From assembly GCA_019425045.1 (NCBI GenBank), contig JAHYYI010000006.1, positions 15,299 to 79,298 of the forward strand: 64,000 bases of DNA. The letters are read 5' to 3'. The DNA is from Collinsella sp. GTDB lineage: Bacteria; Actinomycetota; Coriobacteriia; Coriobacteriales; Coriobacteriaceae. Shown in pieces: positions 1 through 8,758 of the stretch (position 1 is the first letter of the stretch; every line of letters starts with the position of its first letter). The translations under genes were made by a program, and so were the position numbers. The notes beneath the pieces were generated by a model, which was not told the DNA's origin, searched no databases, and saw only the letters and a list, made by a program, of their open reading frames with translations.

Positions 1-1
1 G

Positions 2-1171
2 GCCAACAAGGGGCGCAGCCTGCTCACCATCCTAGGCATTGTCATCGGCATCGCCTCGGTCATTGCCATGACTTCGCTCATCGGCGGCATCCAAAACAGC
101 TTGGTCAACAGCCTGGGCCTCAACGCAGCTCGCATGGTTCAGATCTATTCGTCCCAAGAACTCTCTGATTCTGACGTCCAGAAGCTTCAAAAACTGGTGC
201 CACAGATAGAGCAGATCGGAATTGTCGACAGCGCGTATACCGAGTACAAGACCGGCGATAAAAGCTATACCGTCATGGCACAGGGTGTCGATAGCGACAT
301 GCTCGACGCCGTGGGTGCCAGTAAGCTCGTTGCGGGGCGCACCTACACCGATGTCGAGTCAAAGGCAGGCTCGCGCGTGGCGCTCATTAGCCGCGGCGGT
401 GCCGATCAGCTTTACGGCAACGAACAGGATGCGCTGGGGAAAACCATCAAGGTGTCCAACGGCGAGGTGCAGATTGTAGGCGTGATTGATGGCGGCAGCG
501 ACTCCATGGGCTCGCTCACTTTGTATATGCCACGCGAAACCATCTCCGGCCTATTTGGCGACGAGAATCCTTCATTCCCCAGCGTGACGGCACTTGCCGC
601 CGAGGGCACGGACATGGATGAGCTTTGTAAGACCATCGAGTCCAAGGTGCGCGCGATGAAGGGCATCGAGGAGGAGGATGAGTACGACAGTGTATCGGCG
701 ACATCCATGAAAAGCGCCATCGATGCACTCAACTCCTTTATGGGCGCGTTCTCGCTCATCATGGGTGCGGTCGCCAGCATCTCGCTGCTTGTCGGCGGTA
801 TCGGCATTATGAATATGATGCTCACCAACGTGACTGAGCGCATCCGCGAGATCGGCATCCGTCGCGCTCTGGGCGCCAGTCGTCGCGATATCACCGCGCA
901 GTTTTTGGCCGAGTCCTCGGCGCTGTGCGTCACCGGTGGCCTGCTGGGTGTCCTGATAGGCTATCTGCTGGCCTGGGGACTCGCGATATTTGCCACTGGA
1001 TCTGGGATTCTTGGCGAGCTCGGTGCCAGCGGGCAAATCACACCGAGTTTTTCAATCGCCACGGTACTGCTGGCCTTCGCCGTCTCCGTCGGCATCGGCG
1101 TAATCTTTGGCTTCTACCCCGCTCGACGCGCGGCAAAGCTCGACCCGGTGGAGTGCCTACGCTACCAGTAA
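2..1171 (+). CDS. MacB-like ABC transporter permease, 5'-truncated by the window edge
   Basis: The reading frame is open from base 2, so the true start lies upstream. The visible part opens in the first membrane segment (LTILGIVIGIASVIAMTS), followed by an extracytoplasmic MacB_PCD-type domain. The C-terminal FtsX-type core has three membrane segments and the conserved cytoplasmic loop TERIREIGIRRALGASRRDI. This fold couples ATP hydrolysis by a separate MacB/LolD-type ATPase to efflux or to mechanical work on lipids, peptides or antibiotics. No ATPase partner is in the window; it is probably just upstream. The substrate cannot be told. It is the last native gene before the GC-rich cobalamin block. 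Confidence 0.85.
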   Translation, partial: ANKGRSLLTILGIVIGIASVIAMTSLIGGIQNSLVNSLGLNAARMVQIYSSQELSDSDVQKLQKLVPQIEQIGIVDSAYTEYKTGDKSYTVMAQGVDSDMLDAVGASKLVAGRTYTDVESKAGSRVALISRGGADQLYGNEQDALGKTIKVSNGEVQIVGVIDGGSDSMGSLTLYMPRETISGLFGDENPSFPSVTALAAEGTDMDELCKTIESKVRAMKGIEEEDEYDSVSATSMKSAIDALNSFMGAFSLIMGAVASISLLVGGIGIMNMMLTNVTERIREIGIRRALGASRRDITAQFLAESSALCVTGGLLGVLIGYLLAWGLAIFATGSGILGELGASGQITPSFSIATVLLAFAVSVGIGVIFGFYPARRAAKLDPVECLRYQ

Positions 1172-1183
1172 GCCGCCACCGAC

Positions 1184-1253
1184 AAGTTGCGGTGATTTAG
1201 GGACTGAATATGCTATCTAGCAGCAAAAACAGACACTATTTCACCGCAACTTA
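1184..1253. repeat. REP-like palindrome, family B, copy 1
   Basis: The arms GTTGCGGTGA (1186-1195) and TCACCGCAAC (1241-1250) pair perfectly and enclose a TTTAGGGACTGA segment. A closely related element lies at 32573-32641, about 31 kb away, with the same GCGGTGA..TAGGGACTGA organisation. It sits just after the MacB-like stop codon, at the left edge of the cobalamin block, so it may act as a transcript end or mark a recombination site. Confidence 0.7.
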
Positions 1254-1382
1254 TTGAAGGGCTGTTTGCGCCAGATCCGGGCGTCGTCCTCGAGCTATTG
1301 GTGGATAACGGGCTTGTACGGGTCGAGCTTGCTCGAGGCGATCCTCCTCGCGGGCGGGAGGGCGCGCAGGCGCGGCGAGCGC
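1254..1382. other. GC-rich spacer at left island edge, possible coding relic
   Basis: There is no complete gene here. On the plus strand one frame reads protein-like from about 1252 (IEGLFAPDPGVVLELLVDNG) and then becomes arginine-rich low-complexity sequence. It may be the 3' relic of a disrupted gene. The arms GCGCGCAGGCGC and GCGCCTAGCGCGC around 1363-1390 can fold into a hairpin overlapping the cbiJ stop, which could be the end of the corrin transcript, although no T-run follows. Both readings are weak. Confidence 0.3.
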
Positions 1383-2156
1383 CTAGCGCGCGAACTCCCG
1401 TAAGAGCGCATCTTCCACTTCCTGAAGCGAAAGGGCCCCGCCTCCCTCGGCGGGACGGGTGACCACGATACAGCGCGCTCCCACGGCGCGCGCTGCGGCG
1501 AGCTTCTCGGCCGTGCCGCCTACGGTTCCCGAGTCCTTGGTCACAAGCCACTGGGCGCCCACCTGCCGAAGCATCGCCTCGTTGAGCTCGCGGGTGAAGG
1601 GCCCCTGCATGCCGATGACGTGCGACGGCGAAAACCCCGCGTCGATGCACTTCGTTATAGCACTGGGCAGCGGGAGCACGCGCACGAAGAAGCGCTCCGC
1701 GAAATCGGCGACGCGCGTGTAGGGAGCAAGCTCCTTGCTCCCCGTCGTGAGAAGAGCGCGACCCGGGTTCTCGGAGAGAAAGCGCGCCGCGCAGGCGATC
1801 GACGCGACCGACACGACGCCTTTGGGCAGCGCCTCGACCGGGCGCGCAAGGCGCAGGCATCGTGCACCCACGGCGAGCGAAGCGGCCCGGATGTTACCGC
1901 TTGCGAGCGTAGCGAAGGGGTGCGTGGCGTCGACGACGATGCGCGCGCCGGAAAGCTCGCGCTCCATGTCGGCCTCGTCGAGCCTGCCCGCATGCACCTC
2001 GATGTCCGGAAGCTCGCCCAAAAGTTCGCCTCCGTACTCTGTTGCCGCGTAGGCACGGGCGGGGATGCCCGCCCCGCTCGCCCATTCGCACAGAAGGCGG
2101 CCCTCGGTGGTGCCGGCGAAGATGCGCAGCGCCGGCGCGGATGCGGGAGCCGTCAC
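1383..2156 (-). CDS. cbiJ: Cobalt-precorrin-6A reductase
   Basis: CbiJ/CobK reduces cobalt-precorrin-6A to 6B with NAD(P)H in the anaerobic corrin pathway. At 257 aa it has the usual family length and motifs: GTTEGR (15-20), DATHPFA (76-82), TTGSKEL (137-143), MQGPFT (183-188) and TKDSGTVGG (206-214). I chose GTG at 2156 because it overlaps the cbiC stop (GTGA) and places the first motif at the normal depth. The open frame continues upstream only as an arginine-rich shadow of cbiC. It is the last gene of the 17-gene operon. Confidence 0.9.
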   Translation of the reverse strand: MTAPASAPALRIFAGTTEGRLLCEWASGAGIPARAYAATEYGGELLGELPDIEVHAGRLDEADMERELSGARIVVDATHPFATLASGNIRAASLAVGARCLRLARPVEALPKGVVSVASIACAARFLSENPGRALLTTGSKELAPYTRVADFAERFFVRVLPLPSAITKCIDAGFSPSHVIGMQGPFTRELNEAMLRQVGAQWLVTKDSGTVGGTAEKLAAARAVGARCIVVTRPAEGGGALSLQEVEDALLREFAR

Positions 2157-2794
2157 TTCGGGCCGCCTGTGCGCGTGATCTGGTAGAGTAGCGCGTTCAT
2201 AATGGCGGCCGCCACGGTCGAGCCGCCCTTGCGACCCCTCGCGACGATGGCCGGCACGCGTCGCGCGAGTAGCTCCTCTTTCGCCTCGACCACGTTCACA
2301 AACCCGACCGGCACCCCAACGACGAGAGCGGGCGCGATCTTCCCCGCGTCCATGAGCTCGGCGAGGCGCAGAAGTGCTGTGGGAGCGTTGCCGACGGCCA
2401 CGATGAGCGGACCCTCGATGCCGCAAGCTTTGTCCATGCTCGCAACGGCGCGAGTCGTGCCCGCGGCGCGCGCAGCCGCGGCGACATCAGGGTCGGCCAT
2501 GAAGCACACGGCCTTGCAGCCGAGCTTCGCGAGCGCGGGCTTGCTTATGCCTGCGAGCGCCATGTTCGTGTCGGTGAGCACCGTGGCCCCTGCGCGCAGT
2601 GCGTCGAGCGCACAGTGCGCGGCGTCATGGGTGAACACGAGGGAATCGGCGTACGAGAAGTCGGCAGTGGTATGGATGACGCGCTTCACGACGGGCTCTT
2701 CGAACGGCGGGAACGTGCGGCCGCCGAGCTCTTCGGTGATGATCTCGAAGCTGCGCCGCTCGATGTCGCCAGGCGCCATCTCCTTGGAATCCAT
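2153..2794 (-). CDS. cbiC: Cobalt-precorrin-8X methylmutase
   Basis: CbiC/CobH moves the C11 methyl group of precorrin-8 to C12, giving (hydrogeno/cobyrinic) acid. The 213-aa protein carries the family's catalytic histidine in VIHTTADF (His41) and the conserved stretches DTNMALAGI, VGNAPTAL and VGVPVGFVN. The ATG at 2794 follows the cobO stop directly (TAGATG). The frame overlaps cbiJ by 4 bp, so translation is probably coupled. Confidence 0.95.
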   Translation of the reverse strand: MDSKEMAPGDIERRSFEIITEELGGRTFPPFEEPVVKRVIHTTADFSYADSLVFTHDAAHCALDALRAGATVLTDTNMALAGISKPALAKLGCKAVCFMADPDVAAAARAAGTTRAVASMDKACGIEGPLIVAVGNAPTALLRLAELMDAGKIAPALVVGVPVGFVNVVEAKEELLARRVPAIVARGRKGGSTVAAAIMNALLYQITRTGGPK

Positions 2795-3310
2795 CTAGTA
2801 CTCCACTCCTTCTCTTGCACATATCCCCTGAGCGTAGGGGTGTTTCTCGCACCGCATCTCGGTTATGTAATCGGCCTTCTCCACGATCTTGCGGGAAGGC
2901 GCGCGCCCGGTGAGCGCTACTTCGACGCCGCGCGCGGACATATCGAGCGCGCGGTCCACGAGCGCCTCGTCGACAAGCCCCTTCGAAAGCGCGTCGAGCG
3001 CCTCGTCGAGCACGAGCAGTCCCTCTTGCGCGCCCTCGAGCTCGGCGAGCGCGGAAGCGAGGTTCCCATCGTGCAGCTCGCACGTCGCGGCAAGTTCTTC
3101 CGACGTCATCGACCAGGTAAACTTGTCCGACGCCTTCCCCGCGAACACGGGCACGCCGAAATGCTCGGCGAGCAGGCGCACCTCCCCGCTTTCGCCGTCT
3201 TTCAGGAACTGCACGACGACGACGCGGCGGCCTGCAGCGAGCATGCGAAGGGCGAGGCCCATCGCCGCCGTGGTCTTGCCTTTGCCGTCGCCATGATACA
3301 CGTGGATCAT
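2795..3310 (-). CDS. cobO: Cob(I)yrinic acid a,c-diamide adenosyltransferase (CobO/BtuR family)
   Basis: This enzyme transfers the 5'-deoxyadenosyl group of ATP to Co(I) corrinoids. Its 171-aa length fits the family. An N-terminal P-loop, GDGKGKTT (7-14), is followed by VVVVQFLKDGE and the acidic LLVLDEALDALSKG motif, both typical of CobA/CobO/BtuR. ATGA overlap with cbiP upstream and direct abutment on cbiC downstream show it is co-translated with the corrin genes. Confidence 0.95.
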   Translation of the reverse strand: MIHVYHGDGKGKTTAAMGLALRMLAAGRRVVVVQFLKDGESGEVRLLAEHFGVPVFAGKASDKFTWSMTSEELAATCELHDGNLASALAELEGAQEGLLVLDEALDALSKGLVDEALVDRALDMSARGVEVALTGRAPSRKIVEKADYITEMRCEKHPYAQGICAREGVEY

Positions 3311-4806
3311 ACGCCCTCCTCGATAATGCGGTAGACATACTCCATGTCGAGCGCCCCGCGCACGACGTCGGCCAGGCGGTCAAACTCGCGCGCACGGTGA
3401 TCGACCGCGGACGCCGCGCCCGCAGCACCCACGACGCTCTCGGGCAGGCCGCGCATGCGCGCGAGCGAGCGCGCGAGGGCGAGCGCCACCCCCGGTTCGT
3501 CGAACAGGCCGTGGAGATAGGTTCCGAACACGTTTCCGCAGGCCGCGCCTTCCGGTTTGCCGCCAATCGTGCCCGCAGGAGCGCAGAAGACGGTCGTTTC
3601 GCCGTCGTGAATCTCGTACCCGCGCGCCGTCATGCCGTTCCACACCGAGAACGCGCCTTGGGCGCCCGTGATGCGTAGCTCCGACTGGGCGAGGCGCTTT
3701 TCCTCCTTGAACACCGTACTTGCAGGGATGAGCCCGAGCCCGCGCGCGGTACCAGCGCCTTCCCTGCCGTGCGGGTCGGAAAGCTCGTCTCCCAAAAGCT
3801 GGTAGCCTCCGCATATGCCGAGCACCGGCGTGCCCGCGCCCGAAAGCGCGCGTACACAGGCTCCGATGCCGCTAGCCGCAAGCCAGCGCGCGTCGTCGAG
3901 CGTAGTCTTCGAGCCGGGAAGCACCACCAGGTCGGGTCGGCCCAGATCGGTCGTCGAGGAAACGTAGCGCACGCCCACGCCGGGCACGCGCGAAAGCGGG
4001 TCGAAGTCGGTGAAGTTCGACAGATGCGGAAGACGCACGACGGCGACGTCGATGACGCCGCGCGCCTCGTGGGCAGATAGGCGCGGCGCGAGCGAGTCCT
4101 CGTCGTCCAGGTCGAGCGTAAGATACGGCACGACCCCCACGACGGGAACCCCGCACATCCTCTCGAGCGGGGCCAAACCCGGGCGCAGGATTTCCACATC
4201 GCCGCGGAACTTGTTCACCACAAGCCCCCGCAAAAGCGCGCGGTCATCGGGCGCAAGGAGCGCGACCGTGCCGTAGAGCTGGGCAAATACCCCGCCCGGG
4301 TCGATGTCGCCCGCAAGCAGCACGGGGGAGGACACGGCGCGCGCGAGCCCCATGTTGACGATGTCGTTTTCGGCAAGGTTGATTTCGGCGGGGCTGCCGG
4401 CGCCCTCGATGACGATGACGTCGTTTTCCTCCGCGAGCGAATCGAACGCCTCCAAAATCTGCGGCATGAGCGCCTTCTTTCGCGCGAAGTAGTCCCTCGC
4501 AGCGAAGGCTCCCTGCGCCTTGCCGGCCACGATGAGCTGGCTTCGGTGGCCGCTTTCGGGCTTGAGCAGGATGGGGTTCATGCGCACGTCGGGCGCGATG
4601 CCGCACGCCTCGGCCTGCATGATCTGGGCGCGCCCCATCTCGAGCCCGTCGGCCGTGACACCGCTGTTGAGTGCCATGTTCTGGCTCTTGAAGGGAGTCA
4701 CGCGCAGGCCGTCCTGCGAAAGCACGCGGCACAGCCCCGCCGCAAGCAGGCTCTTCCCCGCGTTCGACATGGTGCCCTGGATCATGATGGGCTTCGCCCT
4801 ACCCAC
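3307..4806 (-). CDS. cbiP: Cobyric acid synthase
   Basis: CbiP/CobQ amidates the b, d, e and g side chains of adenosylcobyrinic a,c-diamide using glutamine and ATP. The N-terminal dethiobiotin-synthetase-like domain has GTMSNAGKS (11-19). The C-terminal class I glutamine amidotransferase domain has its nucleophile in GICGGYQLLG (Cys332) and the ending TYLHGLF. The frame is open to 4953, but I place the start at GTG 4806: an AAGGAGGT Shine-Dalgarno lies about 8 bases upstream inside the end of cobD, and IMIQGTMSNAGKS then sits near the N terminus. Length is 499 aa. Confidence 0.93.
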   Translation of the reverse strand: MGRAKPIMIQGTMSNAGKSLLAAGLCRVLSQDGLRVTPFKSQNMALNSGVTADGLEMGRAQIMQAEACGIAPDVRMNPILLKPESGHRSQLIVAGKAQGAFAARDYFARKKALMPQILEAFDSLAEENDVIVIEGAGSPAEINLAENDIVNMGLARAVSSPVLLAGDIDPGGVFAQLYGTVALLAPDDRALLRGLVVNKFRGDVEILRPGLAPLERMCGVPVVGVVPYLTLDLDDEDSLAPRLSAHEARGVIDVAVVRLPHLSNFTDFDPLSRVPGVGVRYVSSTTDLGRPDLVVLPGSKTTLDDARWLAASGIGACVRALSGAGTPVLGICGGYQLLGDELSDPHGREGAGTARGLGLIPASTVFKEEKRLAQSELRITGAQGAFSVWNGMTARGYEIHDGETTVFCAPAGTIGGKPEGAACGNVFGTYLHGLFDEPGVALALARSLARMRGLPESVVGAAGAASAVDHRAREFDRLADVVRGALDMEYVYRIIEEGV

Positions 4807-6022
4807 GGGTATCGACCTCCTTCGCCGAGCCTCGGCCATCCGCGCCCGCCATAGCGCCGCTGAAAGAAGCGCCGCCCCGTTCGTCGGGTTCGCCTTCGCC
4901 CGATGCACCTTCCGCCCGAAGCACGCGGCTGAACGCCATCGCAAGCCGGGCATTCTCCTTGCGCGTGCGCACCGCGACGCGGCACCAGAAACGGGACAGT
5001 ACCGAAAACGAGTCGCACGTGCGGACCAAAACCCCCTGTTTATACAGGCGCTCGGGGATGTCTTTCGCCGGCGTGCGGACTAAAAGGAAGTTCGCATCCG
5101 ACGGCACGACGGAAAGCCCGAGCGAGGAGAGCTCGTGGGAAAGCCACGCTCGCTCGCCCGCCAATACATCGCGCGTGCGCGAGACGTATTCGACGTCTTC
5201 CAGGGCGGCGATACCCGCGGCCTCGGCGACCGAGGAGACGGGCCACGCCTGCCCCGCCCGGCGAATCCCCTCGATGAGTTGGGCGTTTCCGCTGATCAGA
5301 TATCCCAACCGCAACCCCGCCATTCCGTAGAGCTTGGTGAACGCGGAGAGCACGGCCACATGGCGCGAACACGCGGCGCGTGCGGCCACGCTCCTTTCGC
5401 GGGCGTCGGGCGCAAATCCGAGGAAGCACTCGTCCACGACGAGCAGCGCGCCCACCTGCTCGCAGCGGCAAGCCGCAGCATCGATCACACGGGGGTCGAC
5501 GAGGCGCCCCGTCGGGTTGTTCGGATTGCAGAGGTACGCCACGTCTCCCGGCCCCTCGATCGCGCGGGCGAAGGAGGCGGGCACGTCGAAGTCGTCCGCT
5601 TCGGAGAGCGGGAACTCCTGCACGCATGCGCCGTAGTACGATGCCGCCTCCGCATATTCAGAGAACGTCGGCGCGCACACGACGATGCGTTTCGGGCGCA
5701 CCGCCGCTGCGAGCCGCCAGATGATGTCGGACGCGCCCGCGCCGCAGACGATAGTATCTTCGGGAATGCCCTGGTCGCGCGCTAGCGCGCGAACGAGGGC
5801 GAGGCTTTCCCTATCGGGGTAGGCGTCGATTCGAGAAAGCGCCTTGCAAGCTGCGGCGACGGCGCGCGGCGAGGGGCCTGCCGGATTCACGTTCACCGAG
5901 AAGTCAATGAGGTCGGAGGCACCCCCTTCGCAAGCGATGCCGAGCGATTGCGCGCTGCCCCCATGCGTGCGGGCGCGCAGGATTCCCCCGGCAGCCCGGG
6001 GCGCGGCGTGGTCTTTCCTCAT
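4799..6022 (-). CDS. cobD: Threonine-phosphate decarboxylase, PLP class I aminotransferase fold
   Basis: CobD makes (R)-1-amino-2-propanol O-2-phosphate, the aminopropanol linker of the nucleotide loop, and resembles HisC. The 407-aa protein has DFSVNVNP near residue 40, NPNNPTG (166-172), DE at 197-198 and the PLP lysine in SAFTKLYG (Lys230). The start at ATG 6022 overlaps the cbiB stop (ATGA). The last 40 or so residues are a Gly/Glu/Ser-rich tail, probably disordered; their DNA also encodes the cbiP ribosome-binding site. A histidinol-phosphate aminotransferase is a sequence alternative, but the position between cbiB and cbiP argues for CobD. Confidence 0.9.
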   Translation of the reverse strand: MRKDHAAPRAAGGILRARTHGGSAQSLGIACEGGASDLIDFSVNVNPAGPSPRAVAAACKALSRIDAYPDRESLALVRALARDQGIPEDTIVCGAGASDIIWRLAAAVRPKRIVVCAPTFSEYAEAASYYGACVQEFPLSEADDFDVPASFARAIEGPGDVAYLCNPNNPTGRLVDPRVIDAAACRCEQVGALLVVDECFLGFAPDARERSVAARAACSRHVAVLSAFTKLYGMAGLRLGYLISGNAQLIEGIRRAGQAWPVSSVAEAAGIAALEDVEYVSRTRDVLAGERAWLSHELSSLGLSVVPSDANFLLVRTPAKDIPERLYKQGVLVRTCDSFSVLSRFWCRVAVRTRKENARLAMAFSRVLRAEGASGEGEPDERGGASFSGAMAGADGRGSAKEVDTRG

Positions 6023-6993
6023 GCCATCGCCCCCACGGCGAGTACGACCGCCGCGCGCGCGGCGCCGAAGACGACGAGCGCGCATACGGACGCGGCGAGC
6101 ATGAGCCTTGTCGCCCGGGCGATGTCGCCCCACTCGATTTCGCGGGACGCGTCGCCTATCGTCGGTTTCTCAACGAGCTTGCCGAAATACACCGCGGGTC
6201 CTGCCAGGCGCAGTCCGAGCGCACCCGCGCACGCCGACTCGGTCTGCGCCGCGTTCGGGCTCGCATGGCGACGCCTGTCGCGGCGCCAGATGCGCGCCGC
6301 CCCGCGCGCGTCGAGCCCGACGATCGGGCACACAGCGATCATGAGCAGGGCCGATAACCGCGAGGGAATCCAGTTCACCGCATCGTCGAGGCGCGCCGAG
6401 GCGCAACCGAAGTCGATGTAGCGCTCGTTTTTGTAGCCCACCATGCTGTCGAGCGTGTTCACCGCCTTGTACGCCATGCCCAAGGGCGCACCCCCGATCA
6501 TAAGGTAGAAAAGCGGCGCGATGACACCGTCGCTCGCGTTCTCCGCCACCGTTTCCACGGCGGCGCGCGCGACGCCCTGCTCGTCGAGAACAGACGTGTC
6601 ACGTCCCACGATGAGCCCGACGGCTTCGCGCGCCGCGACAAGTCCGCCCTTCGAGAACGCGCGGGCAACGGCCAGGCTCTGGCGGCGCAGCTCGCATGCC
6701 GCGAGAATCTGATAGCTCGCCCATGCCTCGGCCACGAAGCGCAAGCCGGAGTGAACCATGCCGCAAAGATGCAGGATTCCCCAGGTCAAAAGCCCACACG
6801 CAAGCGGAAGCGCCACGGCGAGCACAAGCCCTGCGGCGCGCGTACCCGCGGACGTTTGCGGGAATGCGCCCCGCAGGCGGCCTTCGGCCCACGTGATCGC
6901 GCGCCCCATGGCGACGACGGGATGGGGAAGCCAGCGCGGGTCGCCGAAGGCAAGGTCGGCCGCGAACCCGGCGGCGACGGCAAGAATCGTCAT
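6019..6993 (-). CDS. cbiB: Adenosylcobinamide-phosphate synthase, membrane protein
   Basis: CbiB joins adenosylcobyric acid to aminopropanol (phosphate), the step that consumes the CobD product encoded next door. The 324-aa polytopic protein has the family landmarks DPRWLPHPVVAMG near the N terminus, AENASDGVIAPLFY, NTLDSMVGYKNERY and DDAVNWIPSRL. Start at ATG 6993 shares one base with the preceding stop (TGATG); the longer open frame upstream is arginine-rich shadow sequence. It ends in a membrane segment and overlaps cobD by 4 bp. Confidence 0.93.
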   Translation of the reverse strand: MTILAVAAGFAADLAFGDPRWLPHPVVAMGRAITWAEGRLRGAFPQTSAGTRAAGLVLAVALPLACGLLTWGILHLCGMVHSGLRFVAEAWASYQILAACELRRQSLAVARAFSKGGLVAAREAVGLIVGRDTSVLDEQGVARAAVETVAENASDGVIAPLFYLMIGGAPLGMAYKAVNTLDSMVGYKNERYIDFGCASARLDDAVNWIPSRLSALLMIAVCPIVGLDARGAARIWRRDRRRHASPNAAQTESACAGALGLRLAGPAVYFGKLVEKPTIGDASREIEWGDIARATRLMLAASVCALVVFGAARAAVVLAVGAMA

Positions 6994-7994
6994 CACCGGG
7001 CATCGCCCCCCGAAGCGGGGCGAACGTCGCGAAGGCAGCGCCCATCCCAAGTGGCGGCCCATGCGCCGCCCGGCTCGGTATGCACGTCGAAGTATCCCAT
7101 TTTCGGGACAGCTAGCTCGGAGAGCAGCGCTTTCACGGTACCCGCGTGAACGACGAAGACGGCGCGCCCACTCCCCTGGGCGCGCTCCGAATCGCACGCC
7201 TCCCGAAACGCCGCGACGACGCGGCGGGTGAAATCGCTCTTGCCCTCGCCATGCGGGCAGCGCGTCTCACACCAGGAGTCTGCCCAGGCGCGGTAACGCG
7301 CATCCTCTTTAAGTTCGGCGGCGCTTCGCCCCTCGAAGTCGCCGAAATCCATCTCGCGCAGACCGGGGCACGCCATAAGCTCCGCGTTCGGGAAGAGAAT
7401 GCGTGCCGTCTGGTCGGTACGGGCCATGCCGCTCGTGATAACACGGAACACGTCACGATCGCACGCGAGGTCGCGCAAAGCGCGCTCGCCCGCGCTCGAC
7501 AGGGGCTCGTCGGTGCCCGCCCCGCTGTAGCGATGGTCTTCCGTGCCCGCCGTGGCACCATGGCGCACGAAGATGACTTCCAAAGGCGCGCCCGCGCCCA
7601 GCGTCCCTCGAGGCGCATCGGCAAGGTTTCCTTTGATGACCTGGGGAATCCCGCACGTCATGCGCACGACGACGTCGGCGCGCGCAGCGAGCGCGCATCC
7701 CAGGCGCCCCGCGCGCTCGCGCCATTGGGCGTCTTCCGCACGCATAGGGACGACCCCCGAGCCGACCAAGGTCAGAATCACTGCGTCGAAGCCGATCAGC
7801 CACTCGAGCGCCCGGTCAGCGTCGAGCGCGCGTACGAGTTCCTCAGCACGGTACGCGACGCGGCCGGCAAAAGCCGCGGGCACGCTGCCCGCCGCGAGCT
7901 GCGCCGCGTCGACGAAATCGTCCGCTGCGAACCCGAGCTTTTCGCGCACGAAGGTCCTCTTCCCCGAATGCGCGCCACCTAACACGAGAATCAT
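6993..7994 (-). CDS. Fusion of a shortened CobU-like domain with a CobC-type histidine phosphatase
   Basis: Residues 1-125 resemble a CobU kinase whose centre is missing. There is a P-loop-like GGAHSGKR (6-13) and the CobU C-terminal signatures VGSGVVPMRAEDAQWRERAGRL and TCGIPQVIKG, but no ATA..HR guanylylation segment. Residues from about 138 form a phosphoglycerate-mutase-like phosphatase, IFVRHGATAG (catalytic His145) with a second histidine in VVHAGT. Such CobC domains dephosphorylate alpha-ribazole phosphate or cobalamin phosphate. Start ATG 7994 overlaps the cobS stop (ATGA). A full-size CobU is encoded two genes upstream, so the kinase half may be regulatory or form a complex. Phosphatase function is likely; the first domain's role is unknown. 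Confidence 0.85.
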   Translation of the reverse strand: MILVLGGAHSGKRTFVREKLGFAADDFVDAAQLAAGSVPAAFAGRVAYRAEELVRALDADRALEWLIGFDAVILTLVGSGVVPMRAEDAQWRERAGRLGCALAARADVVVRMTCGIPQVIKGNLADAPRGTLGAGAPLEVIFVRHGATAGTEDHRYSGAGTDEPLSSAGERALRDLACDRDVFRVITSGMARTDQTARILFPNAELMACPGLREMDFGDFEGRSAAELKEDARYRAWADSWCETRCPHGEGKSDFTRRVVAAFREACDSERAQGSGRAVFVVHAGTVKALLSELAVPKMGYFDVHTEPGGAWAATWDGRCLRDVRPASGGDAR

Positions 7995-8758
7995 AGGAGC
8001 ATACCCCCCACCACCAGCATGGCAAGCATCGCGAGCTCGGCCCATTGCAGAAACCATCCGGCCAAATCCCCCGTCACCCCGCCGAAGCGGGACAGGGCAA
8101 CATGACGGTACCACGCGAGCGCCAAAAGCCCCGCCACCGCCATAAGGGCGCCGACGGCCTGAGCGCACGAGACCATCCCTGCAGCCGAAGCCGCAGCGAA
8201 AGCGCAAAGCGGCACGACGATCGCCGCGCGCTTCTTAGCAGGCGAGAGTCCCGCGGCCATGCCGTCCGCCCGCGCGGCAGGCCAGCATTCTACGGCGAGC
8301 CCCGAAAGCGCGCGGGAGAACACGAGCGAGCACAGAAGCGCGAGGAACGCCCCCGCCGTAAGCGGCAGCGCGGTGAACAGGGAAAACTGCAGAATAAGGT
8401 ACACAACAACACCGATGACCCCGAAGGCGCCCGCCCGCGGGTCGTGCATGATCTCGAGCTTTCGCTCGCGCGGGGCCCAACTTGCAAGCGCATCGGAGGT
8501 GTCGCAGAGCCCGTCTAGGTGGATGCCTCCCGTCACCGCCACAGGCAACGCCACGAGCACGGCCGCGACGATGGTCGCGGGCACGCCGAGCAGGTTCGCC
8601 ACGTGCCCCCACGCCGTCATGAGGAAGCCTTCCGCGAGGCCCACCAGGGGAAACGCGGCAAGCGCATGGGTTGACCCGAAATCGGTCCAGGCCGATTTCG
8701 GGACGGGGATGCGCGAGAACGTTCCGAACGCCGCGCCGATTGCCTCTGCTATCTTCAC
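7991..8758 (-). CDS. cobS: Adenosylcobinamide-GDP ribazoletransferase (cobalamin-5'-phosphate synthase)
   Basis: CobS is the integral membrane enzyme that joins AdoCbi-GDP to alpha-ribazole (phosphate). The 255-aa protein shows the family's Asp-rich motifs GGIHLDGLCDTSDA (78-90) and HDPRAGAFG (105-113), many hydrophobic segments and the C-terminal GGVTGDLAGW. I chose GTG 8758, which overlaps the cobU stop (GTGA) with AAGGA upstream. Earlier methionines lie in an arginine-rich region that is antisense to nothing conserved. Confidence 0.92.
   Translation of the reverse strand: MKIAEAIGAAFGTFSRIPVPKSAWTDFGSTHALAAFPLVGLAEGFLMTAWGHVANLLGVPATIVAAVLVALPVAVTGGIHLDGLCDTSDALASWAPRERKLEIMHDPRAGAFGVIGVVVYLILQFSLFTALPLTAGAFLALLCSLVFSRALSGLAVECWPAARADGMAAGLSPAKKRAAIVVPLCAFAAASAAGMVSCAQAVGALMAVAGLLALAWYRHVALSRFGGVTGDLAGWFLQWAELAMLAMLVVGGMLL

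Noticed and set aside
1213..1860. 215-codon Arg-rich frame overlapping cbiJ
   Set aside because: Out-of-frame shadow of cbiJ on the same strand; no family-like sequence.
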